From JAPORK01 sp026710285 (lineage in GTDB: Bacteria; Pseudomonadota; Gammaproteobacteria; Pseudomonadales; Endozoicomonadaceae), in NCBI GenBank assembly GCA_965201045.1, contig OZ241746.1:4836001-4900000 (forward strand): a stretch of DNA of 64,000 nt. The letters run 5' to 3'. A program made the translations under genes and the position numbers. Numbering within the stretch: the first letter of the stretch is position 1; each line of letters begins with the position of its first letter. Below are positions 1 through 9,757 of the stretch, piece after piece. The notes beneath the pieces are model-generated. The model had not been told where the DNA came from, did no database searches, and was given only the letters and a program-made list of their open reading frames with translations.

Positions 1-118
1 ACTGTAGGTTAAATTGTAAGCTATTGATTTTCAGAGGTGTTTTTTCAACTGAATAAAAAATAAATCCTTTTGAAATCAAAAGCTTACAAAAATTGCCTGG
101 GATTTTGTTGTTACGTAA
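1..118. repeat. MITE-A copy 1, truncated by window edge
   Basis: This stretch aligns with two other copies at 3540-3665 and 22735-22864, sharing the core AAATAAATCCTTTTGAAATC. The left inverted end is missing because the window begins inside the element, and the right end is degenerate (AAAAATTGCCTGGGAT instead of AAAAACTGTCCGAAATGT). It has no coding capacity. The remaining bases up to 427 are AT-rich and hold no gene; they presumably include the sdaA promoter. Confidence 0.6.
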
Positions 119-427
119 AGTTTAAATTTGTCTGGACAAAATGGTATATTAATATGATTATTCTATTAACAAATTGCTTTTAATAACTGCATATTAATTA
201 TTTTTCCACTTAACGGATGCATGATAACCTATTGATCGCATTTATAATTAATTAACTTTAAAAGTTTACCTCTTTAAAGTTAAAATATTTACAAATCAAT
301 AAGATATTACTGGTCAGTGAGTTAACAAAAAGATTATCCACCGCATAATGAGACGAAAGTATAAGATAAGCAGTACCATTAACTGAAATTTAAATTGATA
401 AATCAATTGCCACAAGGTTAAACGAAC

Positions 428-1861
428 ATGTCTGTCAGCGTATTTGATATTTTTAAAATAGGTATCGGTCCTTCCAGCTCTCATACTTTAGGTCCGATGA
501 TAGCAGCAAGGCAATTTATTGATCAATTGCATAATCAAAACTTATTTGACCAAACTACTGCTGTTAAAATCAGCCTTTATGGTTCTTTAGCGTTAACGGG
601 TCTCGGACATGCTACTGATAAAGCTGTATTGTTAGGTTTGTCAGGTTATGATCCTGCTATTATCGATCCTGATAAAGCAGATGAAACCTTTGCGCAGATA
701 AAAAAAGAGCATACGCTACTACTGGCGAACAGCAAAGAGATACCCTTTGACTATGATACGCAACTATTGTTTCATTATGATGAATCTTTACCTCAGCATC
801 CCAATGGTCTGCGGTTTTATGCCATGGATAAAAACGGTATTGTCACTTTGACAAAAGATTATTTATCGATAGGTGGAGGCACTATTGTTGAAGCAGATAA
901 ATACCAAAGCAACCAAAATCAAAACAGTGAAGATAACCGTCAGGGAGTACCTTTCCCATTCAAAACCGGCAAAGATTTAATCTTATTGTGCAATAAAAAT
1001 AAACGCCCTCTTTATGAACTGATGATGGAAAATGAAAAAGCCTTGTATAACGGTAATATCCAGTTGATTAACCATAAACTGGATGTTATATGGGCAGTGA
1101 TGCAGGGTTGTATTGAAAGAGGTTTAAAGAAAGAAGGGAGTCTTCCTGTAAGCGGAGTAAAAAGGCGTGCTGCTGAAATGTATACATCGCTATTACAGCA
1201 GGCTGAATCTTTAGCGCAGGATAACTTCGTGATTATGGACTGGATTACCCTCTACGCCATGGCTGTTAATGAAGAAAATGCCTGTGGAGGACGTATTGTT
1301 ACCGCACCAACGAATGGTGGTGCAGGTGTTTTACCCGCCGTTCTCATGTACTACCTCCGGTTTATTCGGGGTGCCAACAAACAGGGAGTACGTGATTTTT
1401 TATTAACTGCCTCAGCCATCTGCATGTTATATAAAATGAATGCTTCTATTTCTGGTGCTGAAGTAGGTTGTCAGGGAGAAGTCGGTGTTGCCTGTTCAAT
1501 GTCAGCTGCTGCGTTAACCGCAGTACAGGGTGGCAGTATAGAACAGATAGAAAATGCAGCAGAAATCGGTATGGAACATCATCTTGGCATGACCTGTGAT
1601 CCGGTAGGCGGGCTGGTACAAATTCCATGTATAGAGCGTAATGGTATTGCTGCCATTAAAGCCATCACAGCCAGTCGTCTTGCATTGCGTGGTAGCGGAG
1701 AACATCATGTTTCACTGGACAGCGTTATTGAAACGATGTACCGTACAGGTAAGGATATGCAGAGTAAATACCGGGAAACATCTCTGGGAGGGCTGGCTAT
1801 TTTTGCCCGTAAAAGCAATACATTCACAAACCAGTCAGATGATATAAAAAATAGTCATTAA
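428..1861 (+). CDS. sdaA: L-serine ammonia-lyase (L-serine dehydratase), single-chain iron-sulfur type
   Basis: The enzyme deaminates L-serine to pyruvate and ammonia in the cytoplasm using a 4Fe-4S cluster. The 477 residues match the usual length of one-chain SdaA/SdaB enzymes, with the beta domain first and the alpha (catalytic) domain second. Visible family motifs are SSSHTLGPM near residue 16, CGGRIVTAPTNGGAG near 286, the Cys in GCQGEVGVACSM near 347 and the TCDPVGGLVQIPC segment near 390, which supplies the remaining cluster cysteines. The start is ATG at 428 behind a weak AAGG. It stands alone, with a different gene 100 bases downstream. A serine-consuming enzyme fits an amino-acid-fed lifestyle, which is inference. 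Confidence 0.93.
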   Translation: MSVSVFDIFKIGIGPSSSHTLGPMIAARQFIDQLHNQNLFDQTTAVKISLYGSLALTGLGHATDKAVLLGLSGYDPAIIDPDKADETFAQIKKEHTLLLANSKEIPFDYDTQLLFHYDESLPQHPNGLRFYAMDKNGIVTLTKDYLSIGGGTIVEADKYQSNQNQNSEDNRQGVPFPFKTGKDLILLCNKNKRPLYELMMENEKALYNGNIQLINHKLDVIWAVMQGCIERGLKKEGSLPVSGVKRRAAEMYTSLLQQAESLAQDNFVIMDWITLYAMAVNEENACGGRIVTAPTNGGAGVLPAVLMYYLRFIRGANKQGVRDFLLTASAICMLYKMNASISGAEVGCQGEVGVACSMSAAALTAVQGGSIEQIENAAEIGMEHHLGMTCDPVGGLVQIPCIERNGIAAIKAITASRLALRGSGEHHVSLDSVIETMYRTGKDMQSKYRETSLGGLAIFARKSNTFTNQSDDIKNSH

Positions 1862-1964
1862 AAAATACCGGAAAACAGACAGCCACTTTATTATACTAAG
1901 CAAGTGTCATGACACCGAGCAAACAGTCTGCACCCGCTGCAGTAAAAATATAAGGAGTGTGCAC

Positions 1965-2522
1965 ATGATAAAAAAATCAGACTTATCAGAACAGTTAAAA
2001 ACGAAAGGGCTTACTGAACGCAAACAATTCTTTGCTACGGAAAAATGGAATCCTGAAAAATCTGGAGAAATCGCCATTTATATTGATAATGAAGGGGAGT
2101 GGTTTTATCAGGGAACACCATTTAAACGTGATAAAATGATTCAGCTCTTCTCACACTTATTGCGTAAAGAAGGAATGCAGTATTATTTAGTCACACCGGT
2201 TGAAAAGTTAAAAATAAGAGTTGAAGATGTCCCGTTTGTCATAACAGGTGTTACATTCACAACAGAAAAAGACACACAGTACATTACTTTTACAACCAAC
2301 ACGGGAGATAGTGTACGGCTGGATAATACCCATCCACTCTACTTTTCGTCAGCACATGGTTTAGCCCACACAACAAATTCTCTATTACCTTATATTCGTA
2401 TACGTTATTCACTGGAAGCCAGAATTAATCGCAACGTTTATTACGAATTAACCAATAAAGTGGTTGATCACCAGGGTGCATGGGGTGTGTGGAGTGATAA
2501 TAAATTTTGGTCTATGAAATAA
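1965..2522 (+). CDS. DUF1285 family protein
   Basis: The 185-residue product resembles DUF1285 proteins, a conserved proteobacterial family of unknown biochemical role, typically about 180 residues. Recognisable features are the N-terminal EIAIYIDNEGEWFYQGTPF segment around residues 35-53, LVTPVEKL around 76, and the C-terminal NRNVYYEL followed by GVWS. I chose ATG at 1965 over an in-frame GTG at 1959 because the Shine-Dalgarno TAAGGAG at 1951-1957 leaves seven bases before the ATG but almost none before the GTG. There is no signal peptide or membrane segment. No function can be assigned. Confidence 0.8.
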   Translation: MIKKSDLSEQLKTKGLTERKQFFATEKWNPEKSGEIAIYIDNEGEWFYQGTPFKRDKMIQLFSHLLRKEGMQYYLVTPVEKLKIRVEDVPFVITGVTFTTEKDTQYITFTTNTGDSVRLDNTHPLYFSSAHGLAHTTNSLLPYIRIRYSLEARINRNVYYELTNKVVDHQGAWGVWSDNKFWSMK

Positions 2523-2681
2523 TCATCATGATGTTTACCGCTTCCTGAAAACCGTCGCGCATTCATAAATTCTGCAACAAAAATTAATGTTATTGACCAA
2601 CGGACAAACAGGTGCAGCTAATATCATTGTCTTTTTTATGGAGCAGTGTGACAGATTAATCGTAAACATACATCTGACCTA

Positions 2682-3500
2682 CTAACCTAAATATTTACCT
2701 ATTACTTCATCCACTTTCTTTTCAGCCATTTCAATATTGATGATTTTTCCTTCCGGATCCTTTTGCGGATTGGATTGAAGTTTATTAAGTTTGTCTATCT
2801 CTGCATCAATACCTTCTCTGATATGGTCTCTAAAAGCTTCTCGTTGTGCCAACTTTTCATTTTTCGAAAAACGATCAACGTCAAGTCTCAGTTTTTTTTC
2901 AAGAGGAACATTGAATATAGGTGCAATAGCATCTGTGTTCGCACCATCCCACGCATGTTTAAAATCCACACTATTTGCATCTGAAGAATATAACCATTCT
3001 ACAAGCTCCTTCTGTATTGCTTCCTCGTTTTGTTTTAATTTTTTACTTAAATCAAGTGATTTTTCTAACAAAGGTTCTATTCTCTTTTCAAACATCTGAA
3101 TTATCCGAAACATATAATGTTGACGTATGCCTTTTTTGTCAATCTCTTTTTTATTTATTCCTTCAGATACTTTATCTAAAATAGAAAGTATACCTCCCTT
3201 TAAATCATTTTCCGAACATTGCATATGGGTATCATGCTTACCAACTTTTTTTGGGGTCTTAAAAAAATGCACAAATGTATTAAAGACCTCTTTTTTGCTG
3301 CCTAATAATAACAAAGAATACACTTTGGGTGCTTTTGTCAATACTGAAGCCCCTGTAAGTTTTTGATTCTGATACGCTGCTTGTTGTTCAGATAGGTGAC
3401 GATATACTCCTTCTGTAGCTTTATCCTTTTCAGCTTTATTAGTAGAAATATCAGCTGAATCTTTTGCTTTGAATGGATTTAAACGGCCAAGCTTGTTCAT
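2682..3500 (-). CDS. Hypothetical lysine-rich helical protein
   Basis: I do not recognise this 272-residue protein. It begins MNKLGRLNPFKAKDSAD, is rich in Lys and Glu, and its central part (about 120-170) reads like a coiled coil (IQMFEKRIEPLLEKSLDLSK). No signal peptide or membrane segment is evident. A strong Shine-Dalgarno (AAAAAAGGAG) lies eight bases before the ATG at 3500, which supports real expression. The promoter region is directly abutted by a MITE-A copy at 3540-3665, so the element may supply or disturb its upstream signals. Its style (basic, coiled, no close family) is like other effector-like proteins in the window; that role is only a guess. Confidence 0.6.
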   Translation of the reverse strand: MNKLGRLNPFKAKDSADISTNKAEKDKATEGVYRHLSEQQAAYQNQKLTGASVLTKAPKVYSLLLLGSKKEVFNTFVHFFKTPKKVGKHDTHMQCSENDLKGGILSILDKVSEGINKKEIDKKGIRQHYMFRIIQMFEKRIEPLLEKSLDLSKKLKQNEEAIQKELVEWLYSSDANSVDFKHAWDGANTDAIAPIFNVPLEKKLRLDVDRFSKNEKLAQREAFRDHIREGIDAEIDKLNKLQSNPQKDPEGKIINIEMAEKKVDEVIGKYLG

Positions 3501-3539
3501 TTTTGATTCTCCTTTTTTAAGATATTTACCTGTGAAATA

Positions 3540-3665
3540 CTTCGGACAGTTTTTAAAAATCTACTATAGGTTAAACTGTAAGGTATTGATTTTTAAAGAT
3601 ATTTTTACAACAAGATGAAAAATAAATCCTTTTGAAATCAACAATTTACAAAAACTGTCCGAAAT
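3540..3665. repeat. MITE-A copy 2
   Basis: A 126-base AT-rich element with imperfect terminal inverted repeats, ACTTCGGACAGTTTTT at the left and AAAAACTGTCCGAAATGT at the right. It matches the copies at 1-118 and 22735-22864 over its full body and has no ORF. It lies immediately upstream of the gene starting at 3500. No clear target duplication is seen. The ends suggest mobilisation in trans by an unidentified transposase. Confidence 0.75.
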
Positions 3666-3773
3666 GTTGCTGTGTAAAGGTCAAAACTAATAAAACCCTT
3701 AAATATTAAAAACTTAATCATATACAGGAGGTGGAATATTTAACAGTTTTTCAAAAGTCATAAATTCCTGTTT

Positions 3774-3806
3774 AACTGGGTTGGTAGATTTCAGGGTACC
3801 ACATCA
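3774..3806. mobile_element. Solo IS3-family terminal repeat
   Basis: These 33 bases nearly match the orfA-proximal end of the IS3 elements at 16580-17853 and 37491-38763: AACTGGGTTGGTAG, then a T-C-rich stretch, ending GGTACCACATCA. No transposase or second end follows, so this looks like a leftover end after deletion. The neighbouring 3807-4029 holds no supported gene. Confidence 0.6.
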
Positions 3807-4029
3807 CTTAATTTATCATAAGGAAGAATAAAATATCAAAACTTTTCAGCATCATTATGCAATCTGTTTTGAATGCAGAGAATATTCGGAGGATAATAAG
3901 GTCGCAGATAATTCGGGTAAAGAGTAGCCTGCGGTTAACTGCATCTGTTTTTCTGCAATTACAGGTTATCAAAAAGAGCATAAAATCCTGTACGGAGTAA
4001 ATCTTCAAATTTCTTGTAAATTTGCCTGT

Positions 4030-4920
4030 TTAGCTTTTCTCTTTCGGTAATAAAACAGAAGAATTATTTGCATTTTTAAGTTCTTCAATCTGCTCCTGCG
4101 TTATATACAGGTAATTTTCTTCCGCCTGTAGTTGCTGTTCATCATTACCCCAGGGAAGAAGTTTATAAGAACCGTAGTAATGACTACAGTCAAAAAAGGG
4201 ATATTTTATAATTTCAAAATAAGGAGAATAATCAAAATCTTTAGGTGTGCACAGCTTTGGGTTTCTTTGGTACAGTTTGACTTTATTGTCCTCTCCGGTA
4301 CTTTTTACTAATGGCAAAATAGGATATTGTATAAAATAAAATGCTTCAGCTATCATGCTTGAACAAACTGTTTTTGTTGCGTTACCCGGTTTAAATTTAA
4401 ACAGCGATGAACCTAGACGCGGAGGTAGCGCTTTATAAGGGAAAAAAAATCTCATCAAATCGAATGCTTGTCTGGCAGAATATTTTTTTCCAAGTTGTGA
4501 TGCCGCATAGGTAATGATCTGTTCTCCATCATTGTGTCCCAAATTCTTTGGACGACATATACGAATATGCTCTTTTTTATAATTTTTTAAAGGACGCACC
4601 ACTGTACCTAATCCCAACTCGCTCTCTATAATCAGCTGCTCCTCTTCAGGACCATCATAATAAGCGCGTATAGTACTACGCAACTGGATATTTTCTATAT
4701 CATAAATACGACCAATATATAATGCAGAGTGTGTCCAGTTACTTTGTGTCAGATACTGAATGATTTTTGAAACACGCGACCGTCCCTCAATCAGCAAAAC
4801 ATCACAACTTTTTAGTTCATGCCTTATACGTTCGAAGTCACACAAAGAAGTATCAGGTTGTTTAATCTCTCGCATTAACCAGCGTTCTGCTAACCGGGAG
4901 ATGACTGAAAAAAACATCAT
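4030..4920 (-). CDS. YiiX/YebB-like permuted papain-fold cysteine hydrolase
   Basis: The 296-residue protein fits the permuted NlpC/P60 (papain-like) family that includes YiiX, whose members are predicted to cleave amide or thioester bonds in lipids or peptides. The likely catalytic His is His64 in NWTHSALYIG, a conserved acidic residue is in IIESELG near 99, and the catalytic Cys is Cys186 in TKTVCSSMIAEAF, in the circularly permuted order. I chose ATG at 4920 rather than TTG at 4926 because AAAGGA lies six bases upstream of the ATG. There is no obvious signal peptide. Related proteins occur among effectors of intracellular bacteria, so a host lipid substrate is possible but untested. Confidence 0.75.
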   Translation of the reverse strand: MMFFSVISRLAERWLMREIKQPDTSLCDFERIRHELKSCDVLLIEGRSRVSKIIQYLTQSNWTHSALYIGRIYDIENIQLRSTIRAYYDGPEEEQLIIESELGLGTVVRPLKNYKKEHIRICRPKNLGHNDGEQIITYAASQLGKKYSARQAFDLMRFFFPYKALPPRLGSSLFKFKPGNATKTVCSSMIAEAFYFIQYPILPLVKSTGEDNKVKLYQRNPKLCTPKDFDYSPYFEIIKYPFFDCSHYYGSYKLLPWGNDEQQLQAEENYLYITQEQIEELKNANNSSVLLPKEKS

Positions 4921-5293
4921 TGGCAATCCTTTTGTATCAATCTATACACATTGCAATTTTATACCCATAACATTCAGGGCTGGCTGGCTCTGTTTTTTTT
5001 GCAAATTCAGTTTTTACATTATGAGTATACCTTTTAATTAAAATTTTATACCCAGACTCAGACTTAACATGTAAGATAATTTGTGCTAACGAGTGTCCAA
5101 AGCAGTTATATTATCCCGGAAATATAAACTGTGCACCATCTTTAATTGTATTGATATTCGGTTAATATAACTATAATACAAAGAATAATTCACTTTTCTG
5201 TTTATTGATAAGCGGTTAAGTTATTTTGTTATCCTCTTAGGGTTTGTTCTTATAAATATGCTCAATAACCTTCATTATGACACCTTTTATCTT

Positions 5294-6193
5294 TCAATGC
5301 GATTTACCTGAAGATAAAAACCCGGCGATCATACCTGCTATTAGTCCACCAGCATGAGCCCCATTGGCTAAAGCACCTAAGCCCAGTCCGTTCAAAACAC
5401 CAAGATAACCCACTATCAGCCAGATAACCATAAATACATATATACCGGGAGGAACATTATATCCATCGTGCATATCTTTAGACCGAATCCAGCAATACCC
5501 AATAAAGCCATAAATTATCCCCGATAAACCACCAAACATATCAACAATACTGCCTGAAAAATATTGGACGAGATTAGAAAAAAGCGCAAATACAAGTGTC
5601 AGAAATAAAAATGTTTTTCTGCCATGGCGAGACTCAATTCGCTGTCCAAAAAACAGAAACATTGCGGCATTAAAAGCAATGTGCAGTAGCGAAAAGTGGA
5701 GAAAAATCGGTGTAATTAACCGCCACCACTGCCCCTGAGCCAGCATTGATCCCAACAGAGAAAACTGAATTTGGAAATTGTTTGCCCATCCGCCATCTGC
5801 TGAATAAAAATGCTGCCATTTTTCAGCAGCCCATGGATCTGTAAATGTTAGCCATCGTAACAGTATCCCTCTGGTTGCAGGCAGATACATGAGCAGCGTA
5901 ATTAATATGCTAATCGTTACAATAACCACTGTAGCGGGTGCTGTTTTCCAATAGCTGAAGGAAGAAATACCACGTCCCCGGGGTGATTGATTTGCAGCTG
6001 GCACGATGGTTAATTCGCCATTTTTCCATTGCTGATAGTAATACTGTACCAGTCTGGCATCATTATCATTACTAACCCACAGCATAAGTACACCACTTTC
6101 TTCGGTAATCTTATGACCAATTCCACGACCAAAAAGGTAAGATGAAAAAAACGACAGGTCTACTTTTAATGAAACTGAAAGTGCTTTTATCAT
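5294..6193 (-). CDS. glpG: Rhomboid intramembrane serine protease GlpG
   Basis: An inner-membrane protease that cuts transmembrane substrates. The 299-residue length and layout match GlpG: a soluble N-terminal domain (to about residue 80), then six or seven hydrophobic helices. The catalytic dyad is visible as Ser224 in GGLSGIIYG and His280 in NGAHAGGLIAG. The conserved HxxxN of helix 2 is His171/Asn175 in LLHIAFNAAMFLFFG, and the loop-1 WR pair is in QWWRLITP. It is followed at 155 bases by nadK on the same strand upstream; the gap makes an operon uncertain. Nothing looks damaged. Confidence 0.93.
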   Translation of the reverse strand: MIKALSVSLKVDLSFFSSYLFGRGIGHKITEESGVLMLWVSNDNDARLVQYYYQQWKNGELTIVPAANQSPRGRGISSFSYWKTAPATVVIVTISILITLLMYLPATRGILLRWLTFTDPWAAEKWQHFYSADGGWANNFQIQFSLLGSMLAQGQWWRLITPIFLHFSLLHIAFNAAMFLFFGQRIESRHGRKTFLFLTLVFALFSNLVQYFSGSIVDMFGGLSGIIYGFIGYCWIRSKDMHDGYNVPPGIYVFMVIWLIVGYLGVLNGLGLGALANGAHAGGLIAGMIAGFLSSGKSH

Positions 6194-6348
6194 AAATGTT
6201 CACATCTGTATTTTTTAATTAACAAGTACAAATTATATGCATTCAGCTTCAGAATGCAGTTTTTATTTCACTACAGTCTGCGCTTACGGAGCATCTGTTA
6301 AAACAGGATTCAACATATATCGGTTAAACTGAACAGGTTACTTTTACA

Positions 6349-7248
6349 TTAACCACTTGTTTGATTACTTTTTCCCAGCGCATGCCCCCAGCTTAGTTTA
6401 TTCCTGCAAGTTTCATAATAACTGTATTTGAGTGGATGAATGAGTAATAACGTCTCTTTTTTCTTACGGATATGCATTTCATCTCCCGGACCGGAATTCA
6501 GGAATACCTGACCATCACAGCTTATTTGCGCACAGATATCCTTGGTGATACTGGTTTTTATAGTAAAATGGCTATCTCCGTCAACAACCAGCGGACGACT
6601 GCTCAATGTATGAGGACATATGGGAATGAGTGATATTGCATTCAGAGAAGGGTGCATAATGGGACCCCCGGCTGATAATGCATACGCTGTAGAACCGGTG
6701 GGTGTTGCGATAATAATGCCATCAGACTTCTGACTCATTACAAACTGATCATTAATAAACAATTCAAACTCAATCATTTTACTAAAACGCCCCTGATGCA
6801 ATACAATCTCATTAAGGGCTGAGCTTTTATTACTAATTTTACCATTGTTTATTAACTCGATTTCTAATAAAAAACGTTTTTCTACCGAGTAATTTCCCTG
6901 TAACACTTCTGCAATTTGTTGTTCAACCTGGTCAATACTCACATCGGTTAAAAAACCCAAAGTACCCCGATTAATACCCAGCACCGGAACATCACTCCCT
7001 GCAAGCACACGTGCAGCACCCAGCATACTGCCATCTCCACCAATCACAATAACCAGATTAGCGTACTGTCCAATTATATTGCAGGGAACGACTCTTAACT
7101 TATTGTTGGGAAGCATTGGAGCAATATCTTTTTCCAAGGTAATTTCATAATCATCTGTTAAAAGATAATCTGTTAATCTCTGCAATGTTTCTGCTATATG
7201 GGGACTTGAGGGTCTGCCCAGGATACCAATTTTTTTAAATTTTTTCAT
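6349..7248 (-). CDS. nadK: NAD kinase
   Basis: The enzyme phosphorylates NAD to NADP using ATP, supplying the cell's NADP. All signature motifs are present in 299 residues: GGDGS with Asp72, the GINRGTLGFL turn near 91-100, Asn146-Glu147 in LNEIVLHQG, and the Gly-rich SDGIIIATPTGSTAYALSAG block. ATG at 7248 is preceded by a weak GAGA. It is transcribed in the same direction as glpG. It is an essential gene in nearly all bacteria and appears intact. Confidence 0.95.
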   Translation of the reverse strand: MKKFKKIGILGRPSSPHIAETLQRLTDYLLTDDYEITLEKDIAPMLPNNKLRVVPCNIIGQYANLVIVIGGDGSMLGAARVLAGSDVPVLGINRGTLGFLTDVSIDQVEQQIAEVLQGNYSVEKRFLLEIELINNGKISNKSSALNEIVLHQGRFSKMIEFELFINDQFVMSQKSDGIIIATPTGSTAYALSAGGPIMHPSLNAISLIPICPHTLSSRPLVVDGDSHFTIKTSITKDICAQISCDGQVFLNSGPGDEMHIRKKKETLLLIHPLKYSYYETCRNKLSWGHALGKSNQTSG

Positions 7249-7662
7249 GTTTCTCTGCCAAAGAGTAAATAAGCAATCATTTGCACTCTATAATACACAA
7301 AACGGTCACTCTTTAATGCATAATACTATATAAAATAATATAATTTGACAGAATATAGTAGCTTTCTAAACCTGTATACTTAAAGTACATTTCTGTTGTA
7401 ATTTGCTGAAATAACAAAAGATCCAGACCTGCTTAACAGACAGCAAAAAATTCCGGCAGAAGAACCACAGCAACCTGTAACTCCATTAATTGGCAGAAGA
7501 AAACAAATCAGCAAAACTTTTAAAACTTTTTTGCCGGAGCTTTGTCAAAGAAATTAACCTTACGAAACTTATCATTCTCCACATTACTATCTGTCAGAAT
7601 GATCTATCTGTTTGGACATCTCCCGCACATTTCAATCTCAACCTGATATGGGGAATAGCCTT

Positions 7663-8274
7663 ATGAATAAAACAAAAATAACCCTGTACTGCTCTTTTCT
7701 CTTATGCTTATACCAACATCCGGCTTATTGTTTCCTTGGTTTAAAACAACCGCATAGTAATAAAATTTATTTTTCCGGAGATGTCCATTCTGTAACTTTT
7801 CGGATGATGGATCATTGTATTACCCATGGACAACTCTTCCCTAATGATATTGATGCGCAAACAGTCATCAGCAAACACAGTCTGCCAGGATTGAATATCA
7901 AAGCAGGAAGGCATGGAAGTAGACACATTTGGGCGTGTATTAAAAAGAAACTGTCCCTGGAGAATGAAAGTGATAATGAGCTTTCAAAGCATTTTACTTA
8001 CGACAAAATACCTAAAAAATTAAATTTTTCTGTAAACGGTGTTTTAACGATAAATGGTGTACACTTTGACAAAATTGTATTAGCACAGGGACATTATCTG
8101 ACAGTTAATGACTGGTGGTTTGGAGGAAAAAACTGTAAGACTAATCCTTACCATGATGCTGTGAGTTGTCGGTCTCGTGACGGAAGGACTTGGTGCTTTA
8201 TACGTGGAACTGACTACAATTATGAATCTACCGGTCATAATATAGTTGAAGTTACATTTGGAGCATGTCCTTAA
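7663..8274 (+). CDS. Small secreted Cys-containing protein, family S, member 1
   Basis: I do not recognise the family. The 203-residue product starts at ATG 7663 with a clear signal peptide (KITLYCSFLLCLYQHPAYC, cleavage likely just after Cys or at FLG). The mature part carries the family marks shared with the genes at 8567, 14936 and 49597: AGRHGSRH in the middle, PKKLNFSVNGVLTI, DKIVLAQGH, DWWFGGKNC, and a C-terminal Cys cluster ending TWCFIRG and FGACP. The four late cysteines suggest disulfides, so export from the cytoplasm is likely. An upstream in-frame ATG at 7612 would hide the signal peptide and was not chosen. It is probably a secreted host-interaction protein, which is inference. 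Confidence 0.75.
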   Translation: MNKTKITLYCSFLLCLYQHPAYCFLGLKQPHSNKIYFSGDVHSVTFRMMDHCITHGQLFPNDIDAQTVISKHSLPGLNIKAGRHGSRHIWACIKKKLSLENESDNELSKHFTYDKIPKKLNFSVNGVLTINGVHFDKIVLAQGHYLTVNDWWFGGKNCKTNPYHDAVSCRSRDGRTWCFIRGTDYNYESTGHNIVEVTFGACP

Positions 8275-8566
8275 TTGATACTGAGTTTGCTGGTATTAAA
8301 TGTCTGGCTGGCAATAATAGTGTTTTTAAATCATCTGGTTAGCAAAACTGACGATTGATTGTTACACCAGCAACTACGTACAACAATCTGTAACTTCATC
8401 AATTGGCAGAAAAAAACAAATCATCAAAACTTTTTCGCCGAAGTTTTGTAAAAGAAATTAACTTTACGAAACTTATCATTCTCCACATTATCATCTGTCA
8501 GAATTATTTATCTGTTTGGACATCTCCCGCCCATTTCAACCCTCAGCCTCAAAAAGGAATAACTTT

Positions 8567-9172
8567 GTGAATAAAATAAACCTGTACTGCTCTTTTCTCT
8601 TATGCTTATACCAACATCCGGCTTATTGTTTCCTTGGTTTAAAACAACCGCATAGTAATAAAATTTATTTTTCCGGAGATGTCCATTCTGTAACTTTTCG
8701 GATGATGGATAATTGTATTACACATGGACAACTTTTCCCTAATGATATTGATGCGCAAACAGTCACCAACAAACACGGTCAGCCAGGATTGAATATCAAA
8801 GCAGGAAGACATGGGAGCAAACACATTTGGGCATGTATTAAAAAGAGTCTGTCCCTGGAGAAGCAAAGTGATTATATGTTTTCAACGCATTTTACTTACT
8901 TTAAAGTACCTAAAAAGTTGAATTTTTCTGTGCACGGTGTTTTAACAATAAATGGCGTACATTTTGATGATATTGTCTTAGCACAGGGACATTATCTGAC
9001 AATCAATGACTGGTGGTTTGGAGGGAAAAACTGTAATACTTATGTTAGGTATGATGGTGTAAGTTGCCAGTCTCGTGACAGAAGGACCTGGTGCTTTATA
9101 CGTGGAACTGACGCTCATGATAAGTCTACCGGTCATAATAAAGTTAAAGTTGCATTTGGAGCATGTCCTTAA
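8567..9172 (+). CDS. Small secreted Cys-containing protein, family S, member 2
   Basis: This 201-residue tandem copy of the protein at 7663 shares its signal peptide (NLYCSFLLCLYQHPAYC), the AGRHGSKH motif, the FDDIVLAQGH and DWWFGGKNC blocks and the terminal FGACP. The start is inferred as GTG at 8567, which has AAAAAGGA eight bases upstream and matches the position of the ATG used by member 1. Differences concentrate in the middle (KQSDYMFSTHFTYFK) and near the last cysteines, as expected if copies diverge after duplication. Its function is unknown. Confidence 0.75.
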   Translation: MNKINLYCSFLLCLYQHPAYCFLGLKQPHSNKIYFSGDVHSVTFRMMDNCITHGQLFPNDIDAQTVTNKHGQPGLNIKAGRHGSKHIWACIKKSLSLEKQSDYMFSTHFTYFKVPKKLNFSVHGVLTINGVHFDDIVLAQGHYLTINDWWFGGKNCNTYVRYDGVSCQSRDRRTWCFIRGTDAHDKSTGHNKVKVAFGACP

Positions 9173-9180
9173 TTAATACT

Positions 9181-9757
9181 GAGTTTGCTGATATTAAATC
9201 ATTTGCTTTGTTTACTTTCAGAATAATTGCTTCATGGCTTAACAGATTATATCAGTTATTAATAACCAAAAAGAATAAACATATAGAGTGAAACGACAAT
9301 AAATACTCCTGTAAATTTTGTACTACGCACATTGTACTCCATGTAATATTTTCGCAGCCTGTTGTAAATAAAGCTGTGTATATTTTTTTATTATCGTATG
9401 TTTTGTGCATAAAAGTTTTTCAATTAAATCGTTATTAGTTACTGTTTTTTTAGATGAATTAAATACTTTATCTTGACTAATCTTTATTGAAAATATCTCG
9501 TGATCAACTCAACTCATCAGCAGACAAAAAGTTTTTTGAAATCATAAAAAATACTTATACCCTATTGGTAAATGAAAGCTGACCATGTTCTGTCAATAAT
9601 ATTTACAATCAGATAACAGCTTAAAATTAAAAGAAAAAATTCATTTATCTATACTATATACTAAAAAGTTATTTAGTACCTTACTACAAACAGCCTATGG
9701 TTATCCGACCAGGTATTACCTAAAAACAACAACAACCGTAGTAAGAGGAAATTAGCT
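9181..9757. other. Intergenic, no gene seen
   Basis: An AT-rich stretch of about 580 bases with no supported ORF, RNA gene or repeat. It must hold the promoter of the gene at 9758, whose ATG is preceded by AAGAGGAAA. Confidence 0.5.

Larger units (their letters stand above)
7470..9180 (+). repeat. Tandem duplication of about 0.9 kb
   Basis: The coding sequences at 7663 and 8567 are near-identical for long stretches, and about 190 bases upstream of each also match (for example ACGAAACTTATCATTCTCCA and CTGTTTGGACATCTCCCGC occur before both). The duplicated unit therefore contains promoter, leader and gene. High identity in non-coding parts indicates a recent event. Confidence 0.85.

Noticed and set aside
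3808..4008. Minus-strand 66-codon ORF
   Set aside because: No ribosome site and no family; it lies beside a solo IS end and looks like random AT-rich open frame.
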